Of a stretch of 64,000 nucleotides of DNA, positions 8,697 through 17,251 are shown in pieces. The stretch is from Glutamicibacter protophormiae (lineage in GTDB: Bacteria > Actinomycetota > Actinomycetes > Actinomycetales > Micrococcaceae). Numbering within the stretch: position 1 is the first letter of the stretch; every line of letters starts with the position of its first letter. The stretch is taken from contig NZ_BMPH01000006.1 in assembly GCF_014647495.1 (NCBI RefSeq), positions 1-64,000 on the forward strand, in the 5' to 3' direction. Both the position numbers and the translations under genes were made by a program. The notes under the pieces were generated by a model. It saw only the letters and a list, made by a program, of their open reading frames with translations. It made no database searches and was not told the origin of the DNA.

Positions 8697-9677
8697 TCAA
8701 CTGAGCCAATCGAGCATCGTGTTGTTGGCGGACTCCCAGTGGGCCACCATCTGCGTGCCTCCGTGCCCGTCGTTCTCGCAGATCACCAGCTGCGATCCGG
8801 GCCAGTGGCGATGCAGCTCCCAGGCGGTGCGCAAGGGGCTGGAGATATCCTGCCGACCGTGGACCAGGATCCCCGGAATGTGCTCGATGCGGTCCATCCG
8901 CTCCAGCAGCGGCGGGTCGTTGAACCCCGCGTGCAACCAGAAATGCGTGGTGAGCCGCGCGAAGGCCTGGCGGAATCGGGCATCGTCCCAGCGCGGGTCG
9001 CGCACCGCGGGTTCGCGGCCCAGCGAAACATGCGTATCCTCCCACAGCGCCCACGCCTGCGATGCCGCGTCGCGCAGCTGCGCGTCGGGCGCGGCGAGCA
9101 GGTCGGCGTAGGCCTGGACGATGCGGCCGGCGCCGCGGGTGTAGGCGGGGTGGTGGATCTCGGCGAAGCTGGCGAACTCGTCCCACGCCTCGGGGAAAAC
9201 CGCCCCGACGGTCTCGGTGATCCACCGGACTTCGGCCTCGCTGGTAGCGGTGACCGCGAACAGCACGAGGCCCGACACCCGTTCGGGATGGGCCTGCGCG
9301 TAGGCCAGCGCGAGGGTGGAACCCCACGAGACGCCGTTGAGCACCCATTGCCCGATGCCCAATGAGCTGCGCAGCTGTTCGATGCCGCCCACGAGCTTGG
9401 CCGTGGTGAAATCCGACAGCGGCACCAGGAGGCTGGCGGCCGATGGGGTTGACCTGCCGCAGCCGCGTTGTTCGAAAGCGACGAGCCGGGTTCGTTCCAG
9501 GTCCCAGCGGTGGCGATAGCCGCTCGCGCCCAGCGTCCCGCCCGGGCCGCCGTGCAGGTACAGCACCGGTTGGCCGTCGGGATTGCCCCATTGCTCCCAA
9601 TACATCTGGTGCCCGTCGTCCAAGGGGAGCATGCCTGACACATCGGGCATGGCTGGCTTGTCGTGGTGTCCGTTCAT
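8697..9677 (-). CDS. pip: Proline iminopeptidase (alpha/beta hydrolase, peptidase S33)
   Basis: A 326-aa cytoplasmic alpha/beta hydrolase that removes N-terminal proline from peptides. It shows the family oxyanion motif LHGGPGG, the nucleophile elbow GVSWGS (usually GGSWGS), the acid in VHGRQD and the histidine in NDGHGG, with FEQRGCGRS typical of S33. The ATG at 9677 has a GGGAG-type ribosome site. It is followed by mshA on the same strand after 62 bp, but a functional link is not expected. Confidence 0.9.
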   Translation of the reverse strand: MNGHHDKPAMPDVSGMLPLDDGHQMYWEQWGNPDGQPVLYLHGGPGGTLGASGYRHRWDLERTRLVAFEQRGCGRSTPSAASLLVPLSDFTTAKLVGGIEQLRSSLGIGQWVLNGVSWGSTLALAYAQAHPERVSGLVLFAVTATSEAEVRWITETVGAVFPEAWDEFASFAEIHHPAYTRGAGRIVQAYADLLAAPDAQLRDAASQAWALWEDTHVSLGREPAVRDPRWDDARFRQAFARLTTHFWLHAGFNDPPLLERMDRIEHIPGILVHGRQDISSPLRTAWELHRHWPGSQLVICENDGHGGTQMVAHWESANNTMLDWLS

Positions 9678-9956
9678 GTCGCTCGCTCCCGGGCCCGAGT
9701 GTGGTGGATTGCTGGAATCGCTGCCAGCTTACGTCCGCAAGCGAGTAAAACCGGCAATTCAGGCGAAAATGTTGTGACCCTTGACACGAATTTGCGCCGA
9801 GATTGCTGAAACTGCCTACTCAACCGCGATTATTCCGCGAAATTCCGGGATTTTCGACCTCTTTGGGCCGACTCGCGCCCGATTGGAATTCACGCGAAGG
9901 CGGTGGTAAAGTTTTACTTCGTTGCCAGCGATAACAACGCGAACAACAGACAACCT

Positions 9957-10041
9957 GCGCGGGTGGCGGAATAGGTAGACGCGCCAGCTTGAGGTGCTGG
10001 TCCTCGAATAGAGGGTAGGGGTTCAAGTCCCCTTTCGCGCA
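9957..10041 (+). tRNA. tRNA-Leu (anticodon GAG)
   Basis: An 85-nt class II tRNA. The acceptor arm GCGCGGG (9957-9963) pairs with TTCGCGC (10034-10040, two G-U pairs). The anticodon stem is CCAGC/GCTGG with loop TTGAGGT and anticodon GAG at 9991-9993; the T arm is AGGGG-TTCAAGT-CCCCT. The long variable arm expected of tRNA-Leu is present. The 3' CCA is not encoded. A strong terminator follows at once. Confidence 0.95.
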
Positions 10042-10046
10042 CAGGT

Positions 10047-10083
10047 AAATCCCCGGTTGGCTTCGGTCAACCGGGGATTTTTT
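10047..10083 (+). terminator. Terminator of the tRNA-Leu gene
   Basis: Perfect 13-bp stem AAATCCCCGGTTG (10047-10059) with CAACCGGGGATTT (10068-10080), 8-nt loop, and a T-run from 10078 to 10083, 5 nt after the tRNA. Confidence 0.92.
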
Positions 10084-10191
10084 ATATGCATGTAGACGGA
10101 GCCAAAAAGGCTTGGGACCCAATCCTCCGCTGCGACCGGCATCAGCGGCCTGGCTCGTCGCGAGCCGGGCCGCTTGATCCGCTCTTCGAAA

Positions 10192-11703
10192 TCAGGCGCT
10201 GGCTCCCTGCGCCGCCGCCAGTCCATTGTGGACACTTGCCTCCTGCGCAGCGCTGATTCCGGCGCGGCGGCCGAAGAAGCTTCCATCACCCAGGCTCGTG
10301 CCGCTGGCGTAGCCTCCGGCGCAGACTCCCGAGGTGCAGCGCCCCGCGGCGAACAGGCCCGGGATCGGTTCGCCGGAAACATGCAGCACCCGGGAGTCTG
10401 TATCGGTCTTCAGCCCGCCCAGGGTGAAGCCTCCGGTGCGGCGGCGCAGGTCGATGGCGGCCAGTGCGCCCTGCAGCGGCTTGACCCACTTCGGGTTCTT
10501 GCCCAGCAGGGGATCGGTGCCCTGCACCGCGAACCGGTTGTACTGCTCGATGGTGGCCTGCAGGCTGCCGGCCGGCAGTCCCATCTCGGCTTCCAGCTCA
10601 GCGGCGGACTCGGCCACCCAGGTCGGCTGCATCAGCAGCTCCGGGCTGGAGGTCTCGCTGGCCGAGCCTTCTTCGAAGGACTGCTCGTCGATGACCAGGA
10701 ACGACTGGTTTTCCTGGTGGAACAGCGTCGCCTGTCCGATCCGGCCCGGGTAGGTGTCCTCGGTGATATAGCGCTGGCCCCGGCCATTGACGAGGATGCC
10801 GCGCACCAGCAGCTGCGGATCGCAGAAAAACGCGACCTCGGTGGCGTCCATGTGGGCGGTGGCGGCGCCGATCGACTGGCCCATCTGGATGGCGCGCCCA
10901 TCGTGCGCCTCGATGGATGCGGCCGGGCGGCCAAGGATCCGCGGGGCGTTGGCGCGGACCATTTCCTCGTTGTAGGCGAAGCTGCCCATCGCCAGGACCA
11001 CGCCGCGGCGGGCCTTCACGTAGACATCCTCGCCGTAGCGCTTGGCCCCGATGCCCACGACGCGCCCGGCTTCGTCGATGACCAATGCCTGCACGCGCAG
11101 GTCGTACTCCGCGCGCACGCCCAGGGCCTGCGCGGTTTCGACCAGCGGCTTCATGAGCATGTAGCCGCCGCCCTGCTCGCCGGTCTTCTTGCCGGACATC
11201 TGCGGCACGTGCCCGCGCGGCGCCGGGGGAATCGAAGCGCTGAACGGGGCGGCGTTCTCGCCGCCGGAGTACATCAGCCCGTCGTCGTAGGGCGGCTCCC
11301 AGCCGGGCTGGCCCCAGAAGGACTCCTTGAAGACGACGCCCGCGTCCACCAGCCAGTTGTAGTGCTCCACGCTGCCTTCGCAGTAGGCGTCGATCTTGGC
11401 ATCGTCGGTGCCCGGGCCGAGGGCTGCCTTCATGAAGTCCTTCATGTTCTCGACGGTGTCCTCGAAGCCCAGGGCCTGCTGCAGCGGCGTGCCGCCGCCG
11501 AGGTAGATGAAGCCGCCGGCCATGGACGCGGCGCCGCCCCAGCCGCCGGAGCGCTCGAGCACGAGCACCTCGGCTCCGGCCCTGGCGGCCTCGATCGCGG
11601 CGGTGGCCCCGGCGATGCCGTAGCCGGCCACGACCACGTCGGCCTCGAAATCCCAGGTGCTGATGCTGCTGGCGGAAATGTTAAACGTGCTGGTATCGGA
11701 CAT
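10192..11703 (-). CDS. FAD-dependent oxidoreductase (FAD_binding_2; ketosteroid dehydrogenase/fumarate reductase-like)
   Basis: A 503-aa flavoprotein. The N-terminal dinucleotide motif VVVAGYGIAGATAAIEAARA and LVLERSGGWGGAASMAGG bind FAD. The C-terminal GLFAAGRCTSGVCAGGYASG is the closing FAD/active-site segment of the fumarate reductase/KstD superfamily. The substrate cannot be fixed; 3-ketosteroid-like or fumarate-like reductases are the nearest named groups. ATG 11703 is preceded by GAGAGGA. Downstream on this strand are the tRNA-Leu terminator and tRNA, so it is likely monocistronic. Confidence 0.85.
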   Translation of the reverse strand: MSDTSTFNISASSISTWDFEADVVVAGYGIAGATAAIEAARAGAEVLVLERSGGWGGAASMAGGFIYLGGGTPLQQALGFEDTVENMKDFMKAALGPGTDDAKIDAYCEGSVEHYNWLVDAGVVFKESFWGQPGWEPPYDDGLMYSGGENAAPFSASIPPAPRGHVPQMSGKKTGEQGGGYMLMKPLVETAQALGVRAEYDLRVQALVIDEAGRVVGIGAKRYGEDVYVKARRGVVLAMGSFAYNEEMVRANAPRILGRPAASIEAHDGRAIQMGQSIGAATAHMDATEVAFFCDPQLLVRGILVNGRGQRYITEDTYPGRIGQATLFHQENQSFLVIDEQSFEEGSASETSSPELLMQPTWVAESAAELEAEMGLPAGSLQATIEQYNRFAVQGTDPLLGKNPKWVKPLQGALAAIDLRRRTGGFTLGGLKTDTDSRVLHVSGEPIPGLFAAGRCTSGVCAGGYASGTSLGDGSFFGRRAGISAAQEASVHNGLAAAQGASA

Positions 11704-11816
11704 GCGTGGGCATCCTCTCGAAACGGACCAAAAGTAACCAGAAGATTAGCTGTGCGCGTTCGACTCACCGGGACCCAGTCCCACTGGATGGAACCGGTTT
11801 CGCCTGCCTGCCGGGG

Positions 11817-12467
11817 CTATTCTCCGGTGCCCGCCAGCCGGCGCAGGCCTGCCGCGTCCAGCACCTCGTTGAAGACCGGGCCCTGCGGTTCCAGCGCCCG
11901 CCCGGCGGCCAGGTTCTGGAGGATCACCGGTGCGAAGCCGAGCACGCGGATCAGCTGCGCCACCGCTTCGGCGGCCTGAAGATCATCTGAGGCGACTCCC
12001 AGGGCGCGCTGGGCGTCGCGGCGGGAGGCCTTGTCGGCATCCAGGTCCCAGTGGCTGATGTGGTTCAGCGCCTTGACCACGCGGCTGCCCTCGAACCGAC
12101 GGGCGATGACCTCGCTGCTGGACAGCCCTGCCTCCAGCCCGTCCTCGAACCACTGCGGCAGCGGTTCGTCCTCCCAGCGGTTGGTGGCATCCACCAGAAT
12201 GGTCCCGGCCAGCGCCTGCGGGTCGACGTCGTCCAGTTCCTCCTGCGGCACCATGAGCACCACGAGATCGACACCCTGCGCCACGTCCTCTGCAGGGACC
12301 GCCTGGGCCTTGTTGGCGTACTGCGCCAGGTGGTATTTCATCGCGCTCGGCGTCCGGGTGGAGGCGATCTGGACCTCTAGCCCTTCTGCCGCGGCGACCC
12401 GGGCCAGTGCGGTGCCGGCCCGGCCGGCCCCCAGAATTCCGAAACGCGTGATATCCATGTGATCCAT
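11817..12467 (-). CDS. NADPH-dependent F420 reductase-like (NAD(P)-binding) protein
   Basis: A protein of about 216 aa with an N-terminal Rossmann motif FGILGAGRAGTALA and the layout of the F420-dependent NADP reductase/ProC-like group: DLVVLMVPQEEL, LVDATNRW, and VVKALNHISHW. It may move hydride between NADP and F420 or act as an oxidoreductase on an unknown substrate. Start choice is uncertain: ATG 12467 and ATG 12458 are both possible and neither has a clear ribosome site. The in-frame extension further upstream runs through the Nramp gene's terminator and is rejected. Confidence 0.75.
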   Translation of the reverse strand: MDHMDITRFGILGAGRAGTALARVAAAEGLEVQIASTRTPSAMKYHLAQYANKAQAVPAEDVAQGVDLVVLMVPQEELDDVDPQALAGTILVDATNRWEDEPLPQWFEDGLEAGLSSSEVIARRFEGSRVVKALNHISHWDLDADKASRRDAQRALGVASDDLQAAEAVAQLIRVLGFAPVILQNLAAGRALEPQGPVFNEVLDAAGLRRLAGTGE

Positions 12468-12516
12468 TCTGGGTGGTTGGCGGCCGGCGGGCCGAATCCG
12501 GCGGCCCGGGTTAAGG

Positions 12517-12561
12517 AAAAAGGCCGCCGAACCATGCTTGGGGGCACATGGTTCGGCGGCC
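12517..12561 (-). terminator. Terminator of the Nramp gene
   Basis: Perfect 15-bp stem GGCCGCCGAACCATG (12522-12536) with CATGGTTCGGCGGCC (12547-12561), 10-nt loop, followed on the minus strand by TTTTT (12521-12517). It lies 16 bp beyond the transporter stop. Confidence 0.9.
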
Positions 12562-12576
12562 TCGGGGCTCCGGGAG

Positions 12577-13860
12577 CTAGCCGCCGAAGAGCGGCGAGAG
12601 AGACTTCCAGAGCTGCTGTCCACCCAGGATGATGAACAGGATCGCGGTCACGGCCAGGGCACCGTTGGTGTGCCAGCGGTTCGCCCATTGCTTGGGCACC
12701 CGCTTGCCGTTGAGCAGTCCGAGCAGGGTCACGGCCAGGAACGGCATGAACAGGGCGCCGAGCACGCCGTAGGCCAGGATCAGCGCGATCGGCTTGTCCA
12801 GCAGGAACAGCACCATCGGCGGGAAGGTCAGCCAGAGCACGTAGAACTTGAAGTACTTGCCGCCGGTCATGGTGTCCGGGTGGCCGGCCGGCTTCTTGCG
12901 CATGTGGCCCCAGAAGTCGGCGAACATCAGCGAGACGCCGTTCCACACGCCGATGATCGAGGAGAAGGACGCGGCCCAGAAGCCGACGAGGAAGCTGTTG
13001 CCCACCACGACGCCGTAGCGCTCGCGCAGCACGTCGGCCAGTTCCAGCAGGCCCTTGTCGCCGCCGGAGATGGCGACGCCCGCGGCGCGCAGCACCTCGG
13101 CGCCGACGATCAGCATGGCGATCACGAAGATGCCGGTCACGACGTAGGCCATGGTGTTGTCGATGCGCATCACGCGCATCCACTTCGGGGTGTACCAGCC
13201 CTTTTCACGCAGCCAGTAGCCGTACGCCGCCAGGGTGATGGTGCCGCCGACGCCGCCGGCCAGGGCCAGGGTGTAGACGATGCCGCCTTCGGGGATCATC
13301 GGGATCAGGCCGGAGAACATCTCCGGGATGTTCGGGGCCGCAATGACCGCCAGGCCGACCACGGTGACGAACATGACGCCCACCAGCACCGCGGTGACCT
13401 TCTCGAAGAAGTTGTACTTGCCGAACCAGACCATGGCGAAACCGGCCAAGCCCATCAGCACCGACCAGATCTTCAGGTCGATCGAGGGGAACAGCGCCGC
13501 CAGCGGCATGGCCGCCGAGCTCATGGCGGTGGCGCCGTAGACGAAGCCCCAGATGATGATGTAGGGGCCGAAGTACCAGGTGGTCCAGCGTCCCAGCGTG
13601 CGCCAGCCCTCGAAGATGGTTTTGCCGGTGGCCAGCGTGTAGCGGCCGGCGCCCTCGACCAGCACGATCTTCAGGATCACGCCCAGCACCACCGCCCAGA
13701 GCAGCGCGTAGCCGTACTGGCTGCCGGCCACGAGGGTGGCGACCATGTCGGCCGCGCCTACGCCGGTGGCGGCGACCACCAGGCCGGGGCCGACGATTTT
13801 CCATTTCGGCGGTGAACCGCCGTCGAGATCCGCATTCAGCGATCGCGTACTTTCTGACAT
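12577..13860 (-). CDS. Nramp-family divalent metal transporter, divergent clade
   Basis: A 427-aa integral membrane protein with about 11 hydrophobic segments and overall similarity to Nramp/MntH proton-coupled transporters (EGAGRYTLATGKTIFEGW, GVWNGVSLMFADFWGHMRKK). The metal-site motifs are not canonical: where TM1 should have DPGN the sequence reads ATGVGAADMVAT (residues 31-42), and where TM6 should have a methionine-containing MPH-like motif it reads GGVGGTITLAAYGYW (202-216). Substrate preference is therefore unknown; Mn2+ should not be assumed. ATG 13860; a strong terminator follows the stop. The gene is divergent from a two-component operon. Confidence 0.82.
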   Translation of the reverse strand: MSESTRSLNADLDGGSPPKWKIVGPGLVVAATGVGAADMVATLVAGSQYGYALLWAVVLGVILKIVLVEGAGRYTLATGKTIFEGWRTLGRWTTWYFGPYIIIWGFVYGATAMSSAAMPLAALFPSIDLKIWSVLMGLAGFAMVWFGKYNFFEKVTAVLVGVMFVTVVGLAVIAAPNIPEMFSGLIPMIPEGGIVYTLALAGGVGGTITLAAYGYWLREKGWYTPKWMRVMRIDNTMAYVVTGIFVIAMLIVGAEVLRAAGVAISGGDKGLLELADVLRERYGVVVGNSFLVGFWAASFSSIIGVWNGVSLMFADFWGHMRKKPAGHPDTMTGGKYFKFYVLWLTFPPMVLFLLDKPIALILAYGVLGALFMPFLAVTLLGLLNGKRVPKQWANRWHTNGALAVTAILFIILGGQQLWKSLSPLFGG

Positions 13861-14025
13861 GTGAGCCAGTCCTTTACGAATGTCGATCAGGGCCGGGCGG
13901 CAAGCCCGGCACCTCGGTCAGCCGCTGCAGCAGGAGTTCACCATTGAATGGCCGCGGGCTGGAAGAACATTTCCAATCTAGAAGTGATGGCGGTTACGGC
14001 AAAGCTGGATGCGAAGAACTAACAC

Positions 14026-14036
14026 TTCCTTAGGAA
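14026..14036. promoter_or_regulatory. Small palindrome in the Nramp/two-component divergent gap
   Basis: TTCCT-T-AGGAA, a perfect 5+1+5 inverted repeat 79 bp upstream of the response-regulator GTG. It could be an operator; no binding protein can be named. The rest of the 13861-14114 gap shows no gene. Confidence 0.25.
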
Positions 14037-14114
14037 AGGACGTGACCCAAAGTACACGCAGGCGCCCGGCTGATAGAATTGACCAATTCAGAGCCCTTTA
14101 TCCGAGGAAATACC

Positions 14115-14780
14115 GTGCATTTAATGGTCGTCGAAGATGACGATGCCGTGGCGATGGCGTTGGTCGATGCCGTGAATGCCGCCGGCCACGATGCGGTCCG
14201 GGTCGCGCGCGGGGCCGACGCCCTGCTGCAGCACCAGCAGGCGCAGATGATCCTGCTGGATTTGGGGCTGCCGGACATGGACGGGCTGGAGGTCCTGCGC
14301 AAGCTGCGCCAGGTCACCGGCGTGCCCATCGTCATCCTCACCGCCCGCAACGACGAACGCAGCGTGGTGCGCGGCCTGCGCCAGGGCGCCGACGACTACC
14401 TGGTCAAGCCCATCGGCCTGGCCGTGCTGCTGGCCCGCATCGAGGCCGTCGCCCGCCGCTCCAGGGTGGAGGCGCCGGAGGCCGATGTCCTGGCCGTGGG
14501 GGAGCTGCGGGTGGACACCGGCAAGCGCGAGGCCTGGCTGGCCGAACGCGAGCTGCCGCTGACCGCCAAGGAATTCGATCTGCTGTCGCTGCTGGCCCAG
14601 CATGCCGGCTCCGTGGTCACCCGCGAACAGATCCTGGATTCGCTGTGGGGCGATGCGTTCATGGCGGTTTCCCGCTCGCTCGACGTCCACCTGACCGGGC
14701 TGCGCGCCAAGCTGGGGAGGCCGGGCATGATCGTCAACGTGCGCGGGGTCGGCTACCGCATCGAGGCCGTGGCCGCGTGA
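14115..14780 (+). CDS. OmpR/PhoB-type response regulator
   Basis: A 221-aa two-domain regulator. The receiver domain has acidic residues VVEDDD (5-10), the phospho-acceptor Asp49 in LLDLGLPDMDG, a conserved T in VILTARN and the lysine in DDYLVKP. The winged-helix output domain ends in VNVRGVGYRIEAV. GTG 14115 is chosen because GAGGA lies 7-11 nt upstream and the protein then begins MHLMVVEDD like its family; an upstream TTG at 14079 has no ribosome site. It overlaps the kinase gene by 4 bp (GTGA), so both are co-translated. Confidence 0.92.
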   Translation: MHLMVVEDDDAVAMALVDAVNAAGHDAVRVARGADALLQHQQAQMILLDLGLPDMDGLEVLRKLRQVTGVPIVILTARNDERSVVRGLRQGADDYLVKPIGLAVLLARIEAVARRSRVEAPEADVLAVGELRVDTGKREAWLAERELPLTAKEFDLLSLLAQHAGSVVTREQILDSLWGDAFMAVSRSLDVHLTGLRAKLGRPGMIVNVRGVGYRIEAVAA

Positions 14781-16207
14781 GGCTCCGTGTGCTGGGTGTG
14801 CTCGGCTCGCTGCTGTGCCTGATCGCGGCCATCCTGAGCATGCTGCTGCTGCAGAGCATCAGCCGGAACACCACCCAGGACATCCAGCTCAGCCGGCTCG
14901 CCTCGGTGAACCGCTTCGTCGAGCTGGGCACCTACGCGCAGGATGCCACCGACCACGAGGAGCTCCAGCTGGAGATGGACGCCTACTCGGAGCTGTTCGG
15001 CGAGGGGCTGCTGATCAGCCTGGGCGGGCTGCAGTTCACCTCCGGCGGCATCGATCCGCTGGATCCGGAGGTGGGCGCCGTGCAGCGCCGCGCCGCGCTG
15101 AACCTCGACCAGACCGGGATCGAGCCGATCAGCCCGTTCTCCGAGGACGCCGCGCTGATTGCCCGCCCCTTCGGGAACTCGACCCAGGTGCTGGGCTCGG
15201 TGGTCATGGAGGTCAACCTCGACGGCGCCCGGCAGGCGATCCTGCAGAGCTGGGGCGCGGTGGTGCTGGTGTCGCTGAGCGTCTGCGCCGGCATGCTGCT
15301 GCTCGCGGAGCGGCTTTCGGCCTGGGTGCTGCGGCCGGTGCACCGGCTGAGCGACGCGGTGGCGGAGCTGGCCACCACGCAGAGCCCGACGCCGCTGCAG
15401 GAAGCCGGCCCGCCGGAACTGCGCGCGCTGTCCCGGTCCTTTCAGCACATGGCGCAGAGCGTCGCCGACAGCCTGGCCCAGCAGCGCGAACTGATCGCCG
15501 AAACTTCCCACCAGCTGCGCAACCCGATCGCGGCCTTGCGGCTTCGCGTCGACCTGCTGAAGCTGCGGCTGGGGGAACAGGCCGAACCGGAGGGCGTCGC
15601 CGCCGTGGAACGGGAGCTTGAACGTGTTGAAACGCTGCTGGACGGGGTGCTGCGCCTGGCCAGCGCCGAGCACCGGCTCTCGGAGCGCAGCGCCGGCACC
15701 CCGGCCGCGCCCGGCACGGTGGTCCCGGCCCGGCTGCTGACCGAGGAAGTCGAACGGCAGAGCGTCGCGGCCCGGGAGCGCGGCATGCAGCTCAGGCTGG
15801 ATCTGAATGCGCCCGGCAGCCTGGATGCCCGCGCGCAGTGCAACGGCTTCGAGCTGCAGCAGATGATCGCCGAGGTGCTGGAAAACTGCTTCAAGTACGC
15901 CTCGGGCGGTCCGGTCGACCTATCGGTCGCGGACCGCGGCCGGAGCGTGGATCTGGTGATCCGCGACTACGGGCCAGGGCTTGCGGCGCACGAGCTGTCC
16001 GCGGCCGCCGAGCGCTTCTGGCGGGCCGAGTCCTCCCGGCAGTCGCCGGGCACCGGGCTGGGCATGGCGATCGTGGACCGGCTGGTGCGGGCCAACGGGG
16101 GAGAACTGCTCCTTCAGGCGCCGGAGGGCGGGGGACTGCAGGTGACCCTGCGGCTGCCCGCGGCCGGCCCCGGCACCATGGTCGGCGCCGCAGGGGAGCA
16201 GGCCTGA
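14777..16207 (+). CDS. Two-component sensor histidine kinase
   Basis: A 476-aa membrane kinase. TM1 is about residues 5-27, an extracytoplasmic sensor region of about 130 residues follows, TM2 is about 158-181, then a HAMP linker, a dimerisation/phosphoacceptor helix with His245 (AETSHQLRNPIAAL), and an ATPase domain with N box EVLENCFKYA, DYGPGL and GTGLGMAIVDRLV. It phosphorylates the regulator encoded just before it. GTG 14777 overlaps that gene's stop. The following gene, 1 nt after its stop, encodes a TAXI-type binding lipoprotein, suggesting a ligand-binding partner for the sensor. Confidence 0.92.
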   Translation: MRLRVLGVLGSLLCLIAAILSMLLLQSISRNTTQDIQLSRLASVNRFVELGTYAQDATDHEELQLEMDAYSELFGEGLLISLGGLQFTSGGIDPLDPEVGAVQRRAALNLDQTGIEPISPFSEDAALIARPFGNSTQVLGSVVMEVNLDGARQAILQSWGAVVLVSLSVCAGMLLLAERLSAWVLRPVHRLSDAVAELATTQSPTPLQEAGPPELRALSRSFQHMAQSVADSLAQQRELIAETSHQLRNPIAALRLRVDLLKLRLGEQAEPEGVAAVERELERVETLLDGVLRLASAEHRLSERSAGTPAAPGTVVPARLLTEEVERQSVAARERGMQLRLDLNAPGSLDARAQCNGFELQQMIAEVLENCFKYASGGPVDLSVADRGRSVDLVIRDYGPGLAAHELSAAAERFWRAESSRQSPGTGLGMAIVDRLVRANGGELLLQAPEGGGLQVTLRLPAAGPGTMVGAAGEQA

Positions 16208-16208
16208 G

Positions 16209-17165
16209 ATGACGGGAATTCCTTCACGGCGCGCGGTGCTGGGTTATGCCCTGGCGGCCCCGGCCGCCGGACTGCTGGCAGGATGCGCCGCCGGACCGCG
16301 CCATGAGCGGTTGGACATCGCGGCCGGCGAAAGCGGCGGCATGTACTTCGAATTCGCCACGCTGCTCTCCCAGGCGGTGGTCCGCTACCGGCTCGCCGAG
16401 CACTCGTCCGCGCTGCAGACCGAGGCCAGCGCGCAGAACCTGCATCTGCTGGCGGAGCGCCGGGCCTCGCTGTCGCTGGCCCTGGCCGACACCGTGGCGC
16501 ACTACCGGGCCGGCGCCAATGCGGGCAATCCGCTGGCCCTGGGCCGCGTGTACCAGAACTACTTCCACTGCATCGTGCGGGCCGACGCGCCCATCCGCGG
16601 GCTGTCCGATCTGGCCGGACGCCGGTTGGGAACTGGCGCGGCCGGCTCCGGGACCTGGGTGACCGGGCAGCGGATCCTGGAGCAGGCCGGGCTGAAGTCC
16701 GCGGGGACCTCGCCGAGGGAAAGCAAGCTGGGCTACGTCGCCGGGATCGCGGCGCTGGAATCCGGCCGGATCGACGCGCTGTTCCTCTTCGGCGGCATGC
16801 CCGTGGGCTCCGTCTCGGAGCTGGCCGCGCGCGTGGAGCTGCGCCTGCTCGACCTGTCCGCCGTGCTGCCCGGCCTGCGGTCCCGCTATCCCGGCCTCTA
16901 CGACCGGGTGGTGATTCCGGCGGGGACCTACCCGGGCGTGGCCCAGGCGCAGAGCCTGGGCGTCGCGAACCTGCTGATGGCGCCGGCCAGCCTGCCCGAG
17001 AAGACCGCCGGCCAGGTGGTCAGGCTGCTGGTCGAGCGAGCCCAGGAGCTGATTCCGCACAGCAGCGCCGGCATCCAGTACCTGACCCCGCAGACCCTGG
17101 TCAGCACCGCGGGGCAGCCGCTGCACCCGGGCGCCCGACAGGCCTACCGGCAGCTTCATGGCTAG
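16209..17165 (+). CDS. TAXI-family solute-binding lipoprotein
   Basis: A 318-aa extracytoplasmic protein. The N-terminus has a twin-arginine motif (SRRAVLG) and a lipobox LAGC with Cys26, so export through Tat followed by lipidation is predicted. The mature part has the TAXI (TRAP-associated extracytoplasmic immunogenic) layout: IAAGESGGMYFEFATLL, SAQNLHLL, GTGAAGSGTWVTGQRIL, and DALFLFGGMP. No TRAP membrane subunit is encoded nearby. It begins one base after the sensor kinase stop, so it is the third gene of the operon and may present a small acid such as glutamate or a dicarboxylate to the kinase; ligand and role are inferred. Confidence 0.85.
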   Translation: MTGIPSRRAVLGYALAAPAAGLLAGCAAGPRHERLDIAAGESGGMYFEFATLLSQAVVRYRLAEHSSALQTEASAQNLHLLAERRASLSLALADTVAHYRAGANAGNPLALGRVYQNYFHCIVRADAPIRGLSDLAGRRLGTGAAGSGTWVTGQRILEQAGLKSAGTSPRESKLGYVAGIAALESGRIDALFLFGGMPVGSVSELAARVELRLLDLSAVLPGLRSRYPGLYDRVVIPAGTYPGVAQAQSLGVANLLMAPASLPEKTAGQVVRLLVERAQELIPHSSAGIQYLTPQTLVSTAGQPLHPGARQAYRQLHG

Positions 17166-17251
17166 GCTGACGTGGTGTCACTTGTTGCGGGATTCGTTTT
17201 GCGCATTAGTGTTGAACCCACAAGCACCCGTTCGCGAGAGGAAGGCCTTCC

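Noticed and set aside
9820-10122. 100-codon minus-strand frame across the tRNA-Leu gene
   Set aside because: It runs through the tRNA and its terminator; chance frame.
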